Assembly: GCF_042666235.1 (NCBI RefSeq)
Contig: NZ_JBHTFQ010000004.1
Coordinates: 186,001 to 250,000 of the forward strand
Length of the DNA stretch: 64,000 nucleotides
Source: Halodurantibacterium daqingensis
GTDB taxonomy: Bacteria; Pseudomonadota; Alphaproteobacteria; Rhodobacterales; Rhodobacteraceae
Reading direction: 5' to 3'
The position numbers were made by a program, and so were the translations under genes. The notes beneath the pieces are model-generated. The model made no database searches. It was given only the letters and a program-made list of their open reading frames with translations, and was not told the DNA's origin. This document shows, in pieces, positions 26,484-35,009 of this stretch; position 1 is the first letter of the stretch; every line of letters begins with the position of its first letter.

Positions 26484-27185
26484 TCAGATCCCCAGATAGG
26501 CTTCGCGGATACGTTCATCGGCGACAAGTTCCGCCGCAGGCCCGGACATGGTGATGCGCCCGGTTTCCATGACATAGCCGCGATCGGCGATCGACAGGGC
26601 GCCAAAGGCATTCTGTTCGACCAGAAGCACGGTGACGCCCAGCCCGCGCATGCCCTTCACCACATCGAAGATCTGCGCGACAAGGATCGGCGCCAGCCCC
26701 ATCGAGGGTTCGTCCAGCAGCAGGCACGAGGGACGCCCCATCAGCGCCCGCGCAATCGCCAGCATCTGCTGCTGCCCGCCCGAAAGCCCGCCGGCCGACA
26801 GGTTGCGCTTCTGCTTCAGGATCGGGAACAGGGCAAAGGCTTCGTCCATGTCCTTCTCAACCCGGTCGTCGGCGAACAGATAGGCGCCCAGCCGCAGGTT
26901 GTCTTCGACGCTGAGGTTGGTGAAGATCTGCCGACCCTCGGGCGATTGCGCAAGGCCGCGTGCCACCCGGCGATGCGCGGGCACCGCCGTCAGCGTTTCG
27001 CCGCGAAACAGGATCGATCCGCCCGAAACCGGCTGGATCCCCGAGAGGCAGCGCAGCAGTGTCGTCTTGCCCGCCCCGTTCGCGCCCACCACGGTCACGA
27101 TCTCGCCCGAGCCGACAGTCAGGTCGATCCCGTGCAGGACCTCGATGCGGCCATAGCGCGACCGCAGCCCCTCAACGCTCAGCAT
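26484..27185 (-). CDS. livF: Branched-chain-type ABC transporter ATP-binding protein LivF
   Basis: 233-residue ABC ATPase of the LivF class. Walker A is GANGAGKTT near residue 36, the signature is LSGGQQQ, and Walker B is CLLLDEPSMGLAP. The protein energises import together with LivG. The start overlaps the end of livG by 14 bases. Neighbouring paa genes suggest an aromatic acid such as phenylacetate as the cargo, not a branched-chain amino acid; this is inference. Confidence 0.93.
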   Translation of the reverse strand: MLSVEGLRSRYGRIEVLHGIDLTVGSGEIVTVVGANGAGKTTLLRCLSGIQPVSGGSILFRGETLTAVPAHRRVARGLAQSPEGRQIFTNLSVEDNLRLGAYLFADDRVEKDMDEAFALFPILKQKRNLSAGGLSGGQQQMLAIARALMGRPSCLLLDEPSMGLAPILVAQIFDVVKGMRGLGVTVLLVEQNAFGALSIADRGYVMETGRITMSGPAAELVADERIREAYLGI

Positions 27186-27978
27186 CGGCAGCCTCCGTCG
27201 CCTGGGTGCCCAGATAGGCCTCGATCACCCGTGGATCACGCGAGACACTGCCTGGATCGCCCTCGGCGATCATTTCCCCGTGGTCCAGCACGACGATGTG
27301 GTTCGAGATGCGCATCACCATCTTCATGTCATGTTCGACCAGAAGGATGGCCACGCCTTCGGCGGCGACCTCCGCGATCAGCCGGTCGATCTCTTCCGTC
27401 TCGACCGCGTTGCAGCCGGCCGCAGGTTCATCCAGCAGCAGGACGCGCGGGTTCAACGCCAGGGCGCGCGCGATTTCCAGCCGCTTGAGCGCCCCGTATG
27501 ACAGCGATCCCGCCTCGTGATGTGCAGCGCGGCCAAGGCCGACCCGGTCAAGCAATGCGCGCGCGCTGGCCTCCGAGGCGCGGCTGCGGCGGCGCGATCC
27601 CGGCAGGCAGAACAGATCGGCCAGCACATTGCCGCGTTCGTGCAGGTGGTGCCCCGCGACGGCATTGTCGAGCACGGTCATCGTCTGGAAGATCTGCAGG
27701 TTCTGGAAGGTGCGCGACAGGCCGCGGCGCGCCAGAAGATGTGGCGCCATGCCCGTGACATCCTCGTCCGCCAGCACCACCCGTCCGCGCCCGGGCAGGT
27801 AGATGCCCGAAATCATGTTGAACAGGGTGGTCTTGCCCGCCCCGTTCGGCCCGATGACCGAAACGATTTCCCCCGGCAGCACCGAAAAGCCCACGTCATT
27901 GACCGCCCGGAGCCCGCCAAAATCGATGCCCAGCCCCTCGATGCGCAGCAGCGGTGCGCTGTCGTTGCGCGCGCTCAT
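27172..27978 (-). CDS. livG: Branched-chain-type ABC transporter ATP-binding protein LivG
   Basis: 268-residue ABC ATPase of the LivG class. Walker A is GPNGAGKTT near residue 39; the Walker B region reads VLLLDEPAAGCN, with GCN where GLN is usual, and the C-terminal VIEAYLGTQA tail is typical of the family. The signature region SYGALKRLEIARALA is a slightly altered form of the usual SYGxQRRLEIARAL. The start overlaps livM by 4 bases. Confidence 0.93.
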   Translation of the reverse strand: MSARNDSAPLLRIEGLGIDFGGLRAVNDVGFSVLPGEIVSVIGPNGAGKTTLFNMISGIYLPGRGRVVLADEDVTGMAPHLLARRGLSRTFQNLQIFQTMTVLDNAVAGHHLHERGNVLADLFCLPGSRRRSRASEASARALLDRVGLGRAAHHEAGSLSYGALKRLEIARALALNPRVLLLDEPAAGCNAVETEEIDRLIAEVAAEGVAILLVEHDMKMVMRISNHIVVLDHGEMIAEGDPGSVSRDPRVIEAYLGTQATEAADAER

Positions 27979-28937
27979 TCGCTTCTCCCCCGGATGCGGC
28001 GCAGGATGCTTGGCAACAGCCCCTCGCGCATGAAGATCATCACCAGCATCATGATCAGGCCCAGCATCAGATGTTCGTATTCCTGAAAGACCGTCAGCGC
28101 CTGCGGCAGCGCCGTCAGCAGCGTGGCGCCAAGGATCGCGCCCAGGACCGAGCCCGCGCCGCCCAGAACCGTCATCGTCACCATCTCGATCGAGTGCATG
28201 TAGCCGGCGACATCAGGCGTCACGAAGCGGTTCATCTGCGCCAGCAGCGACCCCGAGACCGAGGCATAGACCGCCGAGATCACGAAGGCCTGCAGCTTGA
28301 GCCGCGCGACATCGACGCCCACGGTGCGCGCCGCAACCTCGGAGCCGTGCAGCGCGCGCAGGGCGCGGCCCGTCGGGCTTTGATGAAGGTTGAGCGCAAG
28401 CCAGGCCCCCAGCCCCAGCGCCAGCGCACTGAACACATACCAGAACTCGGCATTGGACAGGTCCAGCCCCAGATCGCGCAGAACCGGCCGCAGCCCAAGA
28501 TCCGGCACAGCGATCCCGTCGGGGCCGCCGGTGATCTGCGCCTCGTTGGTCAGGATCATTGCGACAAGGATGCCGAAGCCCAGGCTTGCCACGGCCAGAT
28601 AATAACCCTGCAGCCGCAGGATCGGCCGTCCGACCACCCAGGCCAGCGCGCCCGAGATCGCCGCGCCCAGAAGGATTGCGGCACCGGGATGCAGGCCCAG
28701 ATGCACCGGCGCCAGTGCGCAGGCATAGGCGCCGATCCCGGCAAAGCCGGCATGGCCAAGGCTGATCTGCCCGGCATAGCCGATCAGGATCACCAGCCCC
28801 GTCACCGCGATCCCGTTGACGAAGATCAGCGCGCCGACGCGGTAGTAGAAGGACGAGGGGAAGAAGAACGGCGCGAGGGCGATCAGCAGTGCCAGCACAA
28901 GAAGGGTGGTGTATTTCGGAGGCAGCCGCATCGTCAC
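27975..28937 (-). CDS. livM: Branched-chain-type ABC transporter permease LivM
   Basis: 320 residues with eight to nine hydrophobic helices. The family motif region GYAGQISLGHAGFAGIGAY is present near residue 55, and EMVTMTVLGGAGSVLGAILG near 240 is the conserved cytoplasmic loop that docks on the ATPases. The GTG at 28937 overlaps the livH stop (GTGA); an in-frame ATG at 28931 is an equally possible start. Confidence 0.92.
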   Translation of the reverse strand: MTMRLPPKYTTLLVLALLIALAPFFFPSSFYYRVGALIFVNGIAVTGLVILIGYAGQISLGHAGFAGIGAYACALAPVHLGLHPGAAILLGAAISGALAWVVGRPILRLQGYYLAVASLGFGILVAMILTNEAQITGGPDGIAVPDLGLRPVLRDLGLDLSNAEFWYVFSALALGLGAWLALNLHQSPTGRALRALHGSEVAARTVGVDVARLKLQAFVISAVYASVSGSLLAQMNRFVTPDVAGYMHSIEMVTMTVLGGAGSVLGAILGATLLTALPQALTVFQEYEHLMLGLIMMLVMIFMREGLLPSILRRIRGRSE

Positions 28938-29806
28938 ACCCGATCCGTCGATTTGCGACCGAACAGCCCCTGCGGCATGGCGAAAAGCACCGCAATGATG
29001 ATGATGAAGGCGGCCGCGTCCTTGTATTGCGAACTGATGTAGCCGGCGGTCAGCGCCTCGAGGATGCCCAGCAGAAGCCCGCCCACCAGCGCGCCCATCG
29101 GGTTGCCCATGCCGCCCAGCATCGCCGCCGCAAAGCCCTTGAGCGCCAGCGCAATGCCCACGTCATAGCTGGTCAGCGTGATCGGCGTGACCAGAACCCC
29201 CGCCAGCGCGCCGATCGCGGCCGACAATGCGAAGCTCAGCGTCATCATGTAGTTGGTGTTGATGCCCACGAGCTGCGCGGCAACCCGGTTGTTGGCCGTG
29301 GCCAGCACCGCGCGCCCCGTCAGGGTGCGGGTGAAGAACAGCCACAGCGCAACAAAGACGGCCACCGCGCCGGCCATCACCCACAGGCTTTGCGGCAGGA
29401 TCGTTGCGCCCATGACCCGCAGCGGCGCATCGCCCGAAAAGGCCGGAAAACGGTGCAGCTGCTTGCCAAAGACGATCTGCGCCACGCCCTTGATGAAGAT
29501 CGAGGCGCCGATCGTGATGATGATGAGCGAAACCACCGGGGCCCCGCGCGCAGGCTCGATCGCCAGCTTGTTGAGCGCGACCCCCGCCGCCGCCGTGACC
29601 AGGATGGCGATCACCGCCGCCAGCGGCAGTGGCAGGCCGGCGCCATAGGCAAAGACCGTCACCATGCCCCCCAGCATGACGAATTCGCCCTGCGCGAAGT
29701 TCACCACGTCCGAAGCGTTGTAGATGATCGTGAAACCCAGGGCGACCAGCGCATAGACAGCGCCGACCGTCACCCCGGACAGCAGATATTGCATGAGTTC
29801 GGGCAT
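28934..29806 (-). CDS. livH: Branched-chain-type ABC transporter permease LivH
   Basis: 290 residues, hydrophobic throughout, beginning with the family pattern QYLLSGVTVGAVYALVALG. The VNFAQGEFVMLGG segment and the later KGFAAAMLGGMGNPMGALVG loop are diagnostic of LivH. GGAG precedes the ATG. It follows the binding-protein gene by 60 bases, so the operon order is binding protein-livH-livM-livG-livF-hydratase/dehydrogenase. Confidence 0.92.
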   Translation of the reverse strand: MPELMQYLLSGVTVGAVYALVALGFTIIYNASDVVNFAQGEFVMLGGMVTVFAYGAGLPLPLAAVIAILVTAAAGVALNKLAIEPARGAPVVSLIIITIGASIFIKGVAQIVFGKQLHRFPAFSGDAPLRVMGATILPQSLWVMAGAVAVFVALWLFFTRTLTGRAVLATANNRVAAQLVGINTNYMMTLSFALSAAIGALAGVLVTPITLTSYDVGIALALKGFAAAMLGGMGNPMGALVGGLLLGILEALTAGYISSQYKDAAAFIIIIAVLFAMPQGLFGRKSTDRV

Positions 29807-29866
29807 CAGGGACTCCGATGTGCCGCGCGACGGGGGAAATGCCGGGCGCGTCGCCCGGCCGAAGGC

Positions 29867-31015
29867 TCAGTCCACCAGCGTCCAGGCGCCGTCGCGGACT
29901 TCCAGCATGCGGAAGGCATCCAGCGTCAGGCCCAGATGGTCGTCAGCGGACATGGTGACGGTGCCGGTGGTGCCTACCAGGCCCGAGGTCTCTTCGATCG
30001 CGTCGCGCACCGCCTGCGGATCGCTGCTGCCGGCGCGCTCCATCGCATCGACAAGGATGCGCAGCGCGTCATGGGCATAGCCGCCAAAGGTCGAGACCGG
30101 GGTCGCATGGGCGCCCTCGTAGGCGGCTTTGTAGGCCTCGACCACCGGGCGCTGCGGGTCGTCCTCGGCCAGAAGATCGGCCACCAGAAGCGCGGTGCCG
30201 GGCAGGCGCACGCCTTCAGCCGCCTGCGCGCCGGCCAGTTCGATGAATCCGTCCGAGGCAACGCCGTGGCTTTGATACAGCGGCAGGTCGATGGCAAGCT
30301 GCGCATAGTTGCGGGTGACGATCGCTGGCCCCTGGCCGAAGCCCGGGTTCAGCACTGCCTCGATCTGCGCATTCGACTTGATGTTGGTCAGCTGCGGCGT
30401 CATGTCCGCATCGGCGGGGGCATAGGTTTCATCGGCCAGAACCTCGATCGCATAGTCACCCACGATCTGCAGGCACTGGTTGCGCATCGAGGCGCCAAAG
30501 CCGTCCGAGCCCGAGATCATGCCGATCCGGGTGATGCCGCGCGCCTGCATGTCCTCGAAGATCTTGGCGCAGGCCATCCGGTCGGTATGCGGCGTCTTGA
30601 AGGTGTAGGGGCGGACGGGGTCGATGATCTCGATCGCGCCGGCCAGCGAGATGAAGGGAATTTCCTCTTCCTCGAACACCGGGATGATCGCCATGGAGGT
30701 GCCGGTGGTGGTGCCGCCGATCACCGCCACGACCTCGTCATCCTCGATCAGCCGGGTGGCGAAGGTGCGGGCGCGATTCGGATCGCCGCCGTCGTCATAC
30801 ATGAACAGCCGGATCTCTTCGCCCAGCACCCCGCCATTGGCGTTGATCTCGTCGACCAGCATCTTGAGCGTCTTGCCCTGCGGATCGCCCAGGAACGAGG
30901 CGCCGCCCGTTTCCGAAAGCGTCGCGCCGATGCGAATCTCGGCCGAGGCGGCGCCGGCAAGCGCCAGCGCCATGCCCGTCGCAAGGGCGGTGGTCGTGAT
31001 CAGATTCATTGTCAT
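29867..31015 (-). CDS. Periplasmic substrate-binding protein of liv-type transporter
   Basis: 382 residues. A signal peptide (about 1-25) ends at ALAGAASAEIRIG, with AxA before the cleavage point. The mature part is a type I periplasmic-binding fold (GGASFLGDPQGKTLKMLVDEINANGG, then VAVIGGTTTGTSMAI). Family members bind amino acids, amides and aromatic acids. Because the gene is divergent from paaG and shares its control region with a candidate PaaR operator, phenylacetate or a related aromatic acid is a reasonable ligand guess. GGGAGGAG lies 5 bases before the ATG. Confidence 0.88.
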   Translation of the reverse strand: MTMNLITTTALATGMALALAGAASAEIRIGATLSETGGASFLGDPQGKTLKMLVDEINANGGVLGEEIRLFMYDDGGDPNRARTFATRLIEDDEVVAVIGGTTTGTSMAIIPVFEEEEIPFISLAGAIEIIDPVRPYTFKTPHTDRMACAKIFEDMQARGITRIGMISGSDGFGASMRNQCLQIVGDYAIEVLADETYAPADADMTPQLTNIKSNAQIEAVLNPGFGQGPAIVTRNYAQLAIDLPLYQSHGVASDGFIELAGAQAAEGVRLPGTALLVADLLAEDDPQRPVVEAYKAAYEGAHATPVSTFGGYAHDALRILVDAMERAGSSDPQAVRDAIEETSGLVGTTGTVTMSADDHLGLTLDAFRMLEVRDGAWTLVD

Positions 31016-31082
31016 TGTCTCCTCCCAGAAACCGGTCAGGCGGCGCGTCAGCGCCTTCCTCTTCCTGACGGAAAGATAATTG

Positions 31083-31096
31083 ACTGACCGGTCGGT
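31083..31096. promoter_or_regulatory. Candidate PaaR operator between liv and paaG operons
   Basis: ACTGACCGGTCGGT is a 14-bp near-perfect palindrome (one mismatched pair) built on ACCG/CGGT. It sits 54 bases upstream of paaG and 68 bases upstream of the divergent binding-protein gene. A similar element lies before paaJ. TetR-type phenylacetate repressors are known to use ACCGACCGGTCGGT-like sites. Confidence 0.72.
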
Positions 31097-31149
31097 TTAT
31101 GCAACAGATTTTTTACGCTGCGTCGCAAACAGCGGGAGGGAGGAAGCGA

Positions 31150-31938
31150 ATGTCCGATACCGTGCTTTCGTCGCTGGAGGCGGGCGTGTTGCGCCTGACG
31201 CTGAACCGGCCTGAAAAACTGAACTCTTTCAACGAGGAAATGCATCTTGCGCTGCGGGCCGGGTTCGAACGCGCCCATGCCGATGCGGCGGTGCGCGCGG
31301 TTCTGCTGACCGGGGCGGGCCGCGGGTTCTGCGCCGGGCAGGATCTGGGTGACCGCGATCCGCGCAAGGGCGGCCCCGCCCCCGATCTGGGCGCCACGAT
31401 CGACCGGTTCTACAATCCGCTGGCCGGGCTGATCCGCAGCCTTGAAAAGCCGGTGATCTGCGCGGTGAACGGCGTGGCCGCAGGCGCCGGCGCCAACCTG
31501 GCGCTGCTTTGCGACATCACGCTTGCTGCCCGCTCGGCCCGCTTCATCCAGGCGTTTTCGCGAATCGGCCTCGTGCCCGATACCGGCGGCACCTGGAGCT
31601 TGCCGCATCTTCTGGGCGAAGCCCGCGCCAAGGCGCTGGCCCTGACCGCCGAACCGCTGGATGCCGAAACCGCCGCCGCCTGGGGGCTGATCTGGCGCGC
31701 AGTCGAGGATGCGGCGCTGATGGAAGAGGCAACCGCCCTTGCCACCCGCCTTGCCGCCGGCCCGACCCGCGGTCTGGGCCTGACCAAGCGCGCGATCCAG
31801 GCTGCCGCGACCAACAGCCTTGACGACCAGCTGGTGCTGGAACGCGACCTGCAGCGCGAGGCCGGCCGCAGTGCCGATTACGCCGAGGGCGTCACCGCCT
31901 TCCTGGAAAAACGCAGCCCGCGGTTCGAGGGGAAATGA
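31150..31938 (+). CDS. paaG: 2-(1,2-epoxy-1,2-dihydrophenyl)acetyl-CoA isomerase
   Basis: 262-residue crotonase-family enzyme that converts the ring-1,2-epoxide of phenylacetyl-CoA to oxepin-CoA. The start at 31150 (MSDTVLSSLEAGV) has GGGAGGGAGG upstream; a longer frame from 31099 lacks a binding site. RGFCAGQDLGDRD and AAGAGANLALLCD are the oxyanion-hole loops, and RIGLVPDTGGTWSLPHL holds the Asp used by PaaG where hydratases have Glu. Its stop overlaps paaI. Confidence 0.93.
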   Translation: MSDTVLSSLEAGVLRLTLNRPEKLNSFNEEMHLALRAGFERAHADAAVRAVLLTGAGRGFCAGQDLGDRDPRKGGPAPDLGATIDRFYNPLAGLIRSLEKPVICAVNGVAAGAGANLALLCDITLAARSARFIQAFSRIGLVPDTGGTWSLPHLLGEARAKALALTAEPLDAETAAAWGLIWRAVEDAALMEEATALATRLAAGPTRGLGLTKRAIQAAATNSLDDQLVLERDLQREAGRSADYAEGVTAFLEKRSPRFEGK

Positions 31939-32366
31939 CCATGACCGATCAGGAACTGGCCGAAGCCTGCGCCAGGGCGATGTGGAACGGCGACAGCACC
32001 TCGCAGCGGCTGGGCATGTCGCTGGAGGCGATCGGGCCGGGCAGTGCCACGCTGACCATGACGGTGACCGACCAGATGACCAACGGACATGGCAATTGTC
32101 ACGGCGGCTATATCTTCACCCTTGCCGACAGCGCCTTTGCCTTTGCCTGCAACACCTACAACCAGCTGACGGTCGCGCAGCACTGCTCGGTCACCTATAT
32201 CGCGCCGGTTTCGGTCGGCGACCGGCTGACCGCGCAGGCGCGCGAAGTGTCGCGCCGGGGGCGTGGCGGAATCTATGACATCACCATCACCAATCAGGAC
32301 GGCGCGGCAGTGGCCGAATTCCGCGGCCATTCGCGCACCGTCAAGGGCACCCATCTGCCCGGCTAG
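31935..32366 (+). CDS. paaI: Hydroxyphenylacetyl-CoA thioesterase PaaI
   Basis: 143-residue hotdog-fold thioesterase. GNCHGGYIFTLADSAFAFA carries the catalytic Asp and the family's helix. PaaI releases CoA from dead-end intermediates of the phenylacetate route. The ATG overlaps the paaG stop by 4 bases (ATGA); a second ATG six bases later is possible. Confidence 0.92.
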   Translation: MTMTDQELAEACARAMWNGDSTSQRLGMSLEAIGPGSATLTMTVTDQMTNGHGNCHGGYIFTLADSAFAFACNTYNQLTVAQHCSVTYIAPVSVGDRLTAQAREVSRRGRGGIYDITITNQDGAAVAEFRGHSRTVKGTHLPG

Positions 32367-32392
32367 GGCCGACATTCGTCTGGGAGGACACC

Positions 32393-33697
32393 ATGGAAGA
32401 CCTTGCGCCGCGCCCCGGCGATCTTGAACCGATCGAGACCGCCTCGCGCGATGAAATCGCCGCCCTGCAGCTGGAGCGGATGAAGTGGTCGCTGCGCCAC
32501 GCCTATGACAATTCGCCGTTCTACCGCGCCCGGTTCGAGGCGGCGGGCGTTCATCCCGACGATCTGACCACGCTCGCGGATCTGGCGAAATTCCCCTTCA
32601 CGACCAAGACAGACCTGCGCGACACCTATCCCTTCGGCATGTTCGCCGTCCCGCGCGAGAAGCTGTGCCGCATCCACGCCTCTTCGGGCACGACCGGCAA
32701 GCCCACGGTGGTGGGCTATACCGCGAAGGATATCGACACCTGGGCCGATCTGGTGGCGCGGTCGATCCGCGCCTCGGGCGGGCGGCGCGGCGACATCGTG
32801 CATGTGGCCTATGGCTATGGCCTGTTCACCGGTGGCTTGGGCGCCCATTACGGGGCCGAGCGGCTGGGCTGCACGGTTGTGCCGATTTCGGGCGGGATGA
32901 CCGAACGGCAGGTGACGCTGATGGCGGATTTCAAGCCGCGCATCATCATGGTCACGCCCTCCTACATGCTGTCGATCCTTGACGAATTTCGCCGTCAGGG
33001 GATCGATCCGCGCGAAAGCTCGCTGGCCGTGGGCATCTTCGGGGCCGAACCCTGGACCAATGCGATGCGGCAGGAAATCGAGACCGCCTTCGACATGCAC
33101 GCCGTCGATATCTATGGCCTGTCCGAGGTGATGGGCCCCGGCGTCGCCAATGAATGCGTCGAAAGCAAGGACGGGCTGCACATCTGGGAGGATCACTTCT
33201 ATCCCGAGATCATCAACCCCGAAACCGGCGAGGTGCTTCCCGACGGCGAGATCGGCGAACTGGTCTTTACCACGCTGACGAAAGAGGGGCTGCCGATCAT
33301 CCGCTATCGCACCCGCGATCTGACCCGGCTTCTGCCCGGAACCGCACGATCGATGCGCCGGATGGAGAAGATCACCGGCCGGTCGGACGACATGATCATC
33401 CTGCGTGGCGTCAATGTGTTCCCGACCCAGATCGAAGAGCAGATCCTCAAATGCCGCGCCCTTGCGCCGCATTTCCAGATCGAGCTGTCGCGCGAGGGAC
33501 GGATGGACATGATGACTGTCCATGTCGAATGCCTGGAAGGCCCGGCCGAAAGGTGCAGCGGTGCCGGGCGCGAGCTTGCCCATCACATCAAGAGCGTCGT
33601 CGGCGTCAGCACCCGGATCAGCATCTGCGATCCCGGCACGCTGGCCCGGTCCGAGGGCAAGGCCAAGCGGGTGATCGACAACCGGCCCCGGGGCTAG
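32393..33697 (+). CDS. paaK: Phenylacetate-CoA ligase
   Basis: 434-residue adenylate-forming enzyme that activates phenylacetate to phenylacetyl-CoA, the entry step. The phosphate-binding loop is SSGTTGKPTVVGYT near residue 95, the aryl-site motif VDIYGLSEVMGPGVA near 240, and GRSDDMIILRGVNVFPTQIE near 330 is the C-terminal hinge typical of PaaK. GGGAGG lies upstream. Length is normal for the family. Confidence 0.95.
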   Translation: MEDLAPRPGDLEPIETASRDEIAALQLERMKWSLRHAYDNSPFYRARFEAAGVHPDDLTTLADLAKFPFTTKTDLRDTYPFGMFAVPREKLCRIHASSGTTGKPTVVGYTAKDIDTWADLVARSIRASGGRRGDIVHVAYGYGLFTGGLGAHYGAERLGCTVVPISGGMTERQVTLMADFKPRIIMVTPSYMLSILDEFRRQGIDPRESSLAVGIFGAEPWTNAMRQEIETAFDMHAVDIYGLSEVMGPGVANECVESKDGLHIWEDHFYPEIINPETGEVLPDGEIGELVFTTLTKEGLPIIRYRTRDLTRLLPGTARSMRRMEKITGRSDDMIILRGVNVFPTQIEEQILKCRALAPHFQIELSREGRMDMMTVHVECLEGPAERCSGAGRELAHHIKSVVGVSTRISICDPGTLARSEGKAKRVIDNRPRG

Positions 33698-33773
33698 GCG
33701 CTCTTCAACCCCGGCACGGGCCGGATTATCCTGTGGCCGGACCTGCCCCGGCCCCAGGGCAACATCAGATCGG

Positions 33774-34376
33774 ATGGACATGGCCAGAACACGCGCCACG
33801 GACTTTGAGGAAAAACAACGCGGCATCCTGCGCGGCGCCGCCGCCGTCTTTGCCGAGCTCGGCATGGAAAAGGCGTCGATGGCGCAGATCGCGGCGCATT
33901 GTGCCGTGTCCAAGGCGCTGCTCTATCACTACTATCCCGGCAAGGATGCGCTGATCTTCGACATCATCCGCACCCATCTGGTCGAGCTTGACTCGGCGGT
34001 CGAGGCCGCCGACCGCCCCGATCTGCCCCCGCCCGACCGGCTGCGACTGCTGGTGCGACAGGTGCTGGAAAGCTACCGCGATGCCGATGATTACCACAAG
34101 GTCCAGCTCAACGCGACCGCCGCCCTGTCCGAGACGCAGCTGGCCGAGATCCAGGCGCTTGAACGGCGGATCGTGCGCCGCTTTTCCGATGTGATCCGCG
34201 AGATCAATCCGGATCTGAGCAAGGGCCGCCCGCTGCTGATGCCGGTGACCATGTCACTGTTCGGCATGATGAACTGGGTCTACATGTGGTTCCGCGACGG
34301 CGGCCCGATCAGCCGCGAGGATTATGCCAATGTCGCGACGACGCTGATCCTCGAGGGGATCAAGGCCGTCCGCTAG
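33774..34376 (+). CDS. paaR: TetR-family phenylacetate regulator (PaaR type)
   Basis: 200 residues. The TetR DNA-binding region is at about 15-62 (AAAVFAELGMEKASMAQIAAHCAVSKALLYHYYPGKDAL). The C-terminal effector domain ends in a WVYMWFRDGG segment found in PaaR-like members, whose ligand is phenylacetyl-CoA. It closes the paaGIK operon. Two ACCG/CGGT palindromes in the locus are its probable targets. The ATG at 33774 or the one at 33780 could be the start; neither has a strong binding site. Confidence 0.87.
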   Translation: MDMARTRATDFEEKQRGILRGAAAVFAELGMEKASMAQIAAHCAVSKALLYHYYPGKDALIFDIIRTHLVELDSAVEAADRPDLPPPDRLRLLVRQVLESYRDADDYHKVQLNATAALSETQLAEIQALERRIVRRFSDVIREINPDLSKGRPLLMPVTMSLFGMMNWVYMWFRDGGPISREDYANVATTLILEGIKAVR

Positions 34377-34391
34377 GCCGCGCCGCCCGGA

Positions 34392-35009
34392 TCAGGACCG
34401 CGCGTCCAGCCGCATCCGTTCCAGCACCAGCGGATCATGTTCGGGCGCGCGGATGCGGCGCCGGTCGGCTTCGGGTGCGCTCAGCGCCGTGGCCGGATGC
34501 AGCTTGTCGCGCGCCTCGGACGCAAGCTGCTGGTAGACGGCGGTGCCCTTGCGCTTCCAGGCGATCTCCTCGGCGGTCAGCTTGCGCAGGATGCGCGCGG
34601 GGCTGCCCACGACCAGGCTGTCGGGCGGCACCTGCATCCCCGCCTTGACGAAGCTCATCGCGCCGATGATCGCGTTCTCGCCGATCTCGGCTTCGTCCAT
34701 GACCACGGCATTCATGCCCACCATCGCATTGCGTCCGATCCGGCAGCCGTGCAGAACCGCACCGTGGCCGATATGCCCTTCTTCGCCGATCACCACGTCA
34801 AGGTTTGGGAAGCTGTGGACGACGCAGGTTTCCTGCAGGTTGCTGCCCCGCTCCATCACGATGCGACCGAAATCGCCACGCAGCACCGCGCCGGGCCCGA
34901 CATAGCAGCCGGGCCCCACCATCACATCGCCGATCACCACCGCCGCCGGATGCACGAAGGCCAGCGGGTCGATCACCGGCACGATCCCGTCATAGGACCA
35001 GACCTGCAT
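34392..35009 (-). CDS. paaY: Phenylacetate pathway thioesterase PaaY (left-handed beta-helix)
   Basis: 205 residues of hexapeptide-repeat fold related to gamma-carbonic anhydrases. Repeats run from about residue 18 to 150; HSFPNLDVVIGEEGHIGHGAV contributes metal-binding histidines. PaaY hydrolyses CoA thioesters of off-pathway intermediates. Its ATG follows the paaZ TAG with no gap, and its binding site GGAGGG lies inside paaZ. It is convergent with paaR. Confidence 0.92.
   Translation of the reverse strand: MQVWSYDGIVPVIDPLAFVHPAAVVIGDVMVGPGCYVGPGAVLRGDFGRIVMERGSNLQETCVVHSFPNLDVVIGEEGHIGHGAVLHGCRIGRNAMVGMNAVVMDEAEIGENAIIGAMSFVKAGMQVPPDSLVVGSPARILRKLTAEEIAWKRKGTAVYQQLASEARDKLHPATALSAPEADRRRIRAPEHDPLVLERMRLDARS

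Noticed and set aside
22548..27488. Very long open frame of over 1600 codons on the plus strand
   Set aside because: It lies antisense to the ClpP-like, coiled-coil, fused hydratase/dehydrogenase and livF genes, has Arg/His/Pro/Gly-rich composition and no recognisable domain. High GC at third positions produces such shadow frames.
31029..31040. Third PaaR-like site (ACCGGTCA) near the binding-protein gene
   Set aside because: Only the central ACCGGT is palindromic; flanks do not match the other two sites and it lies close to the start codon region, so chance similarity is likely.
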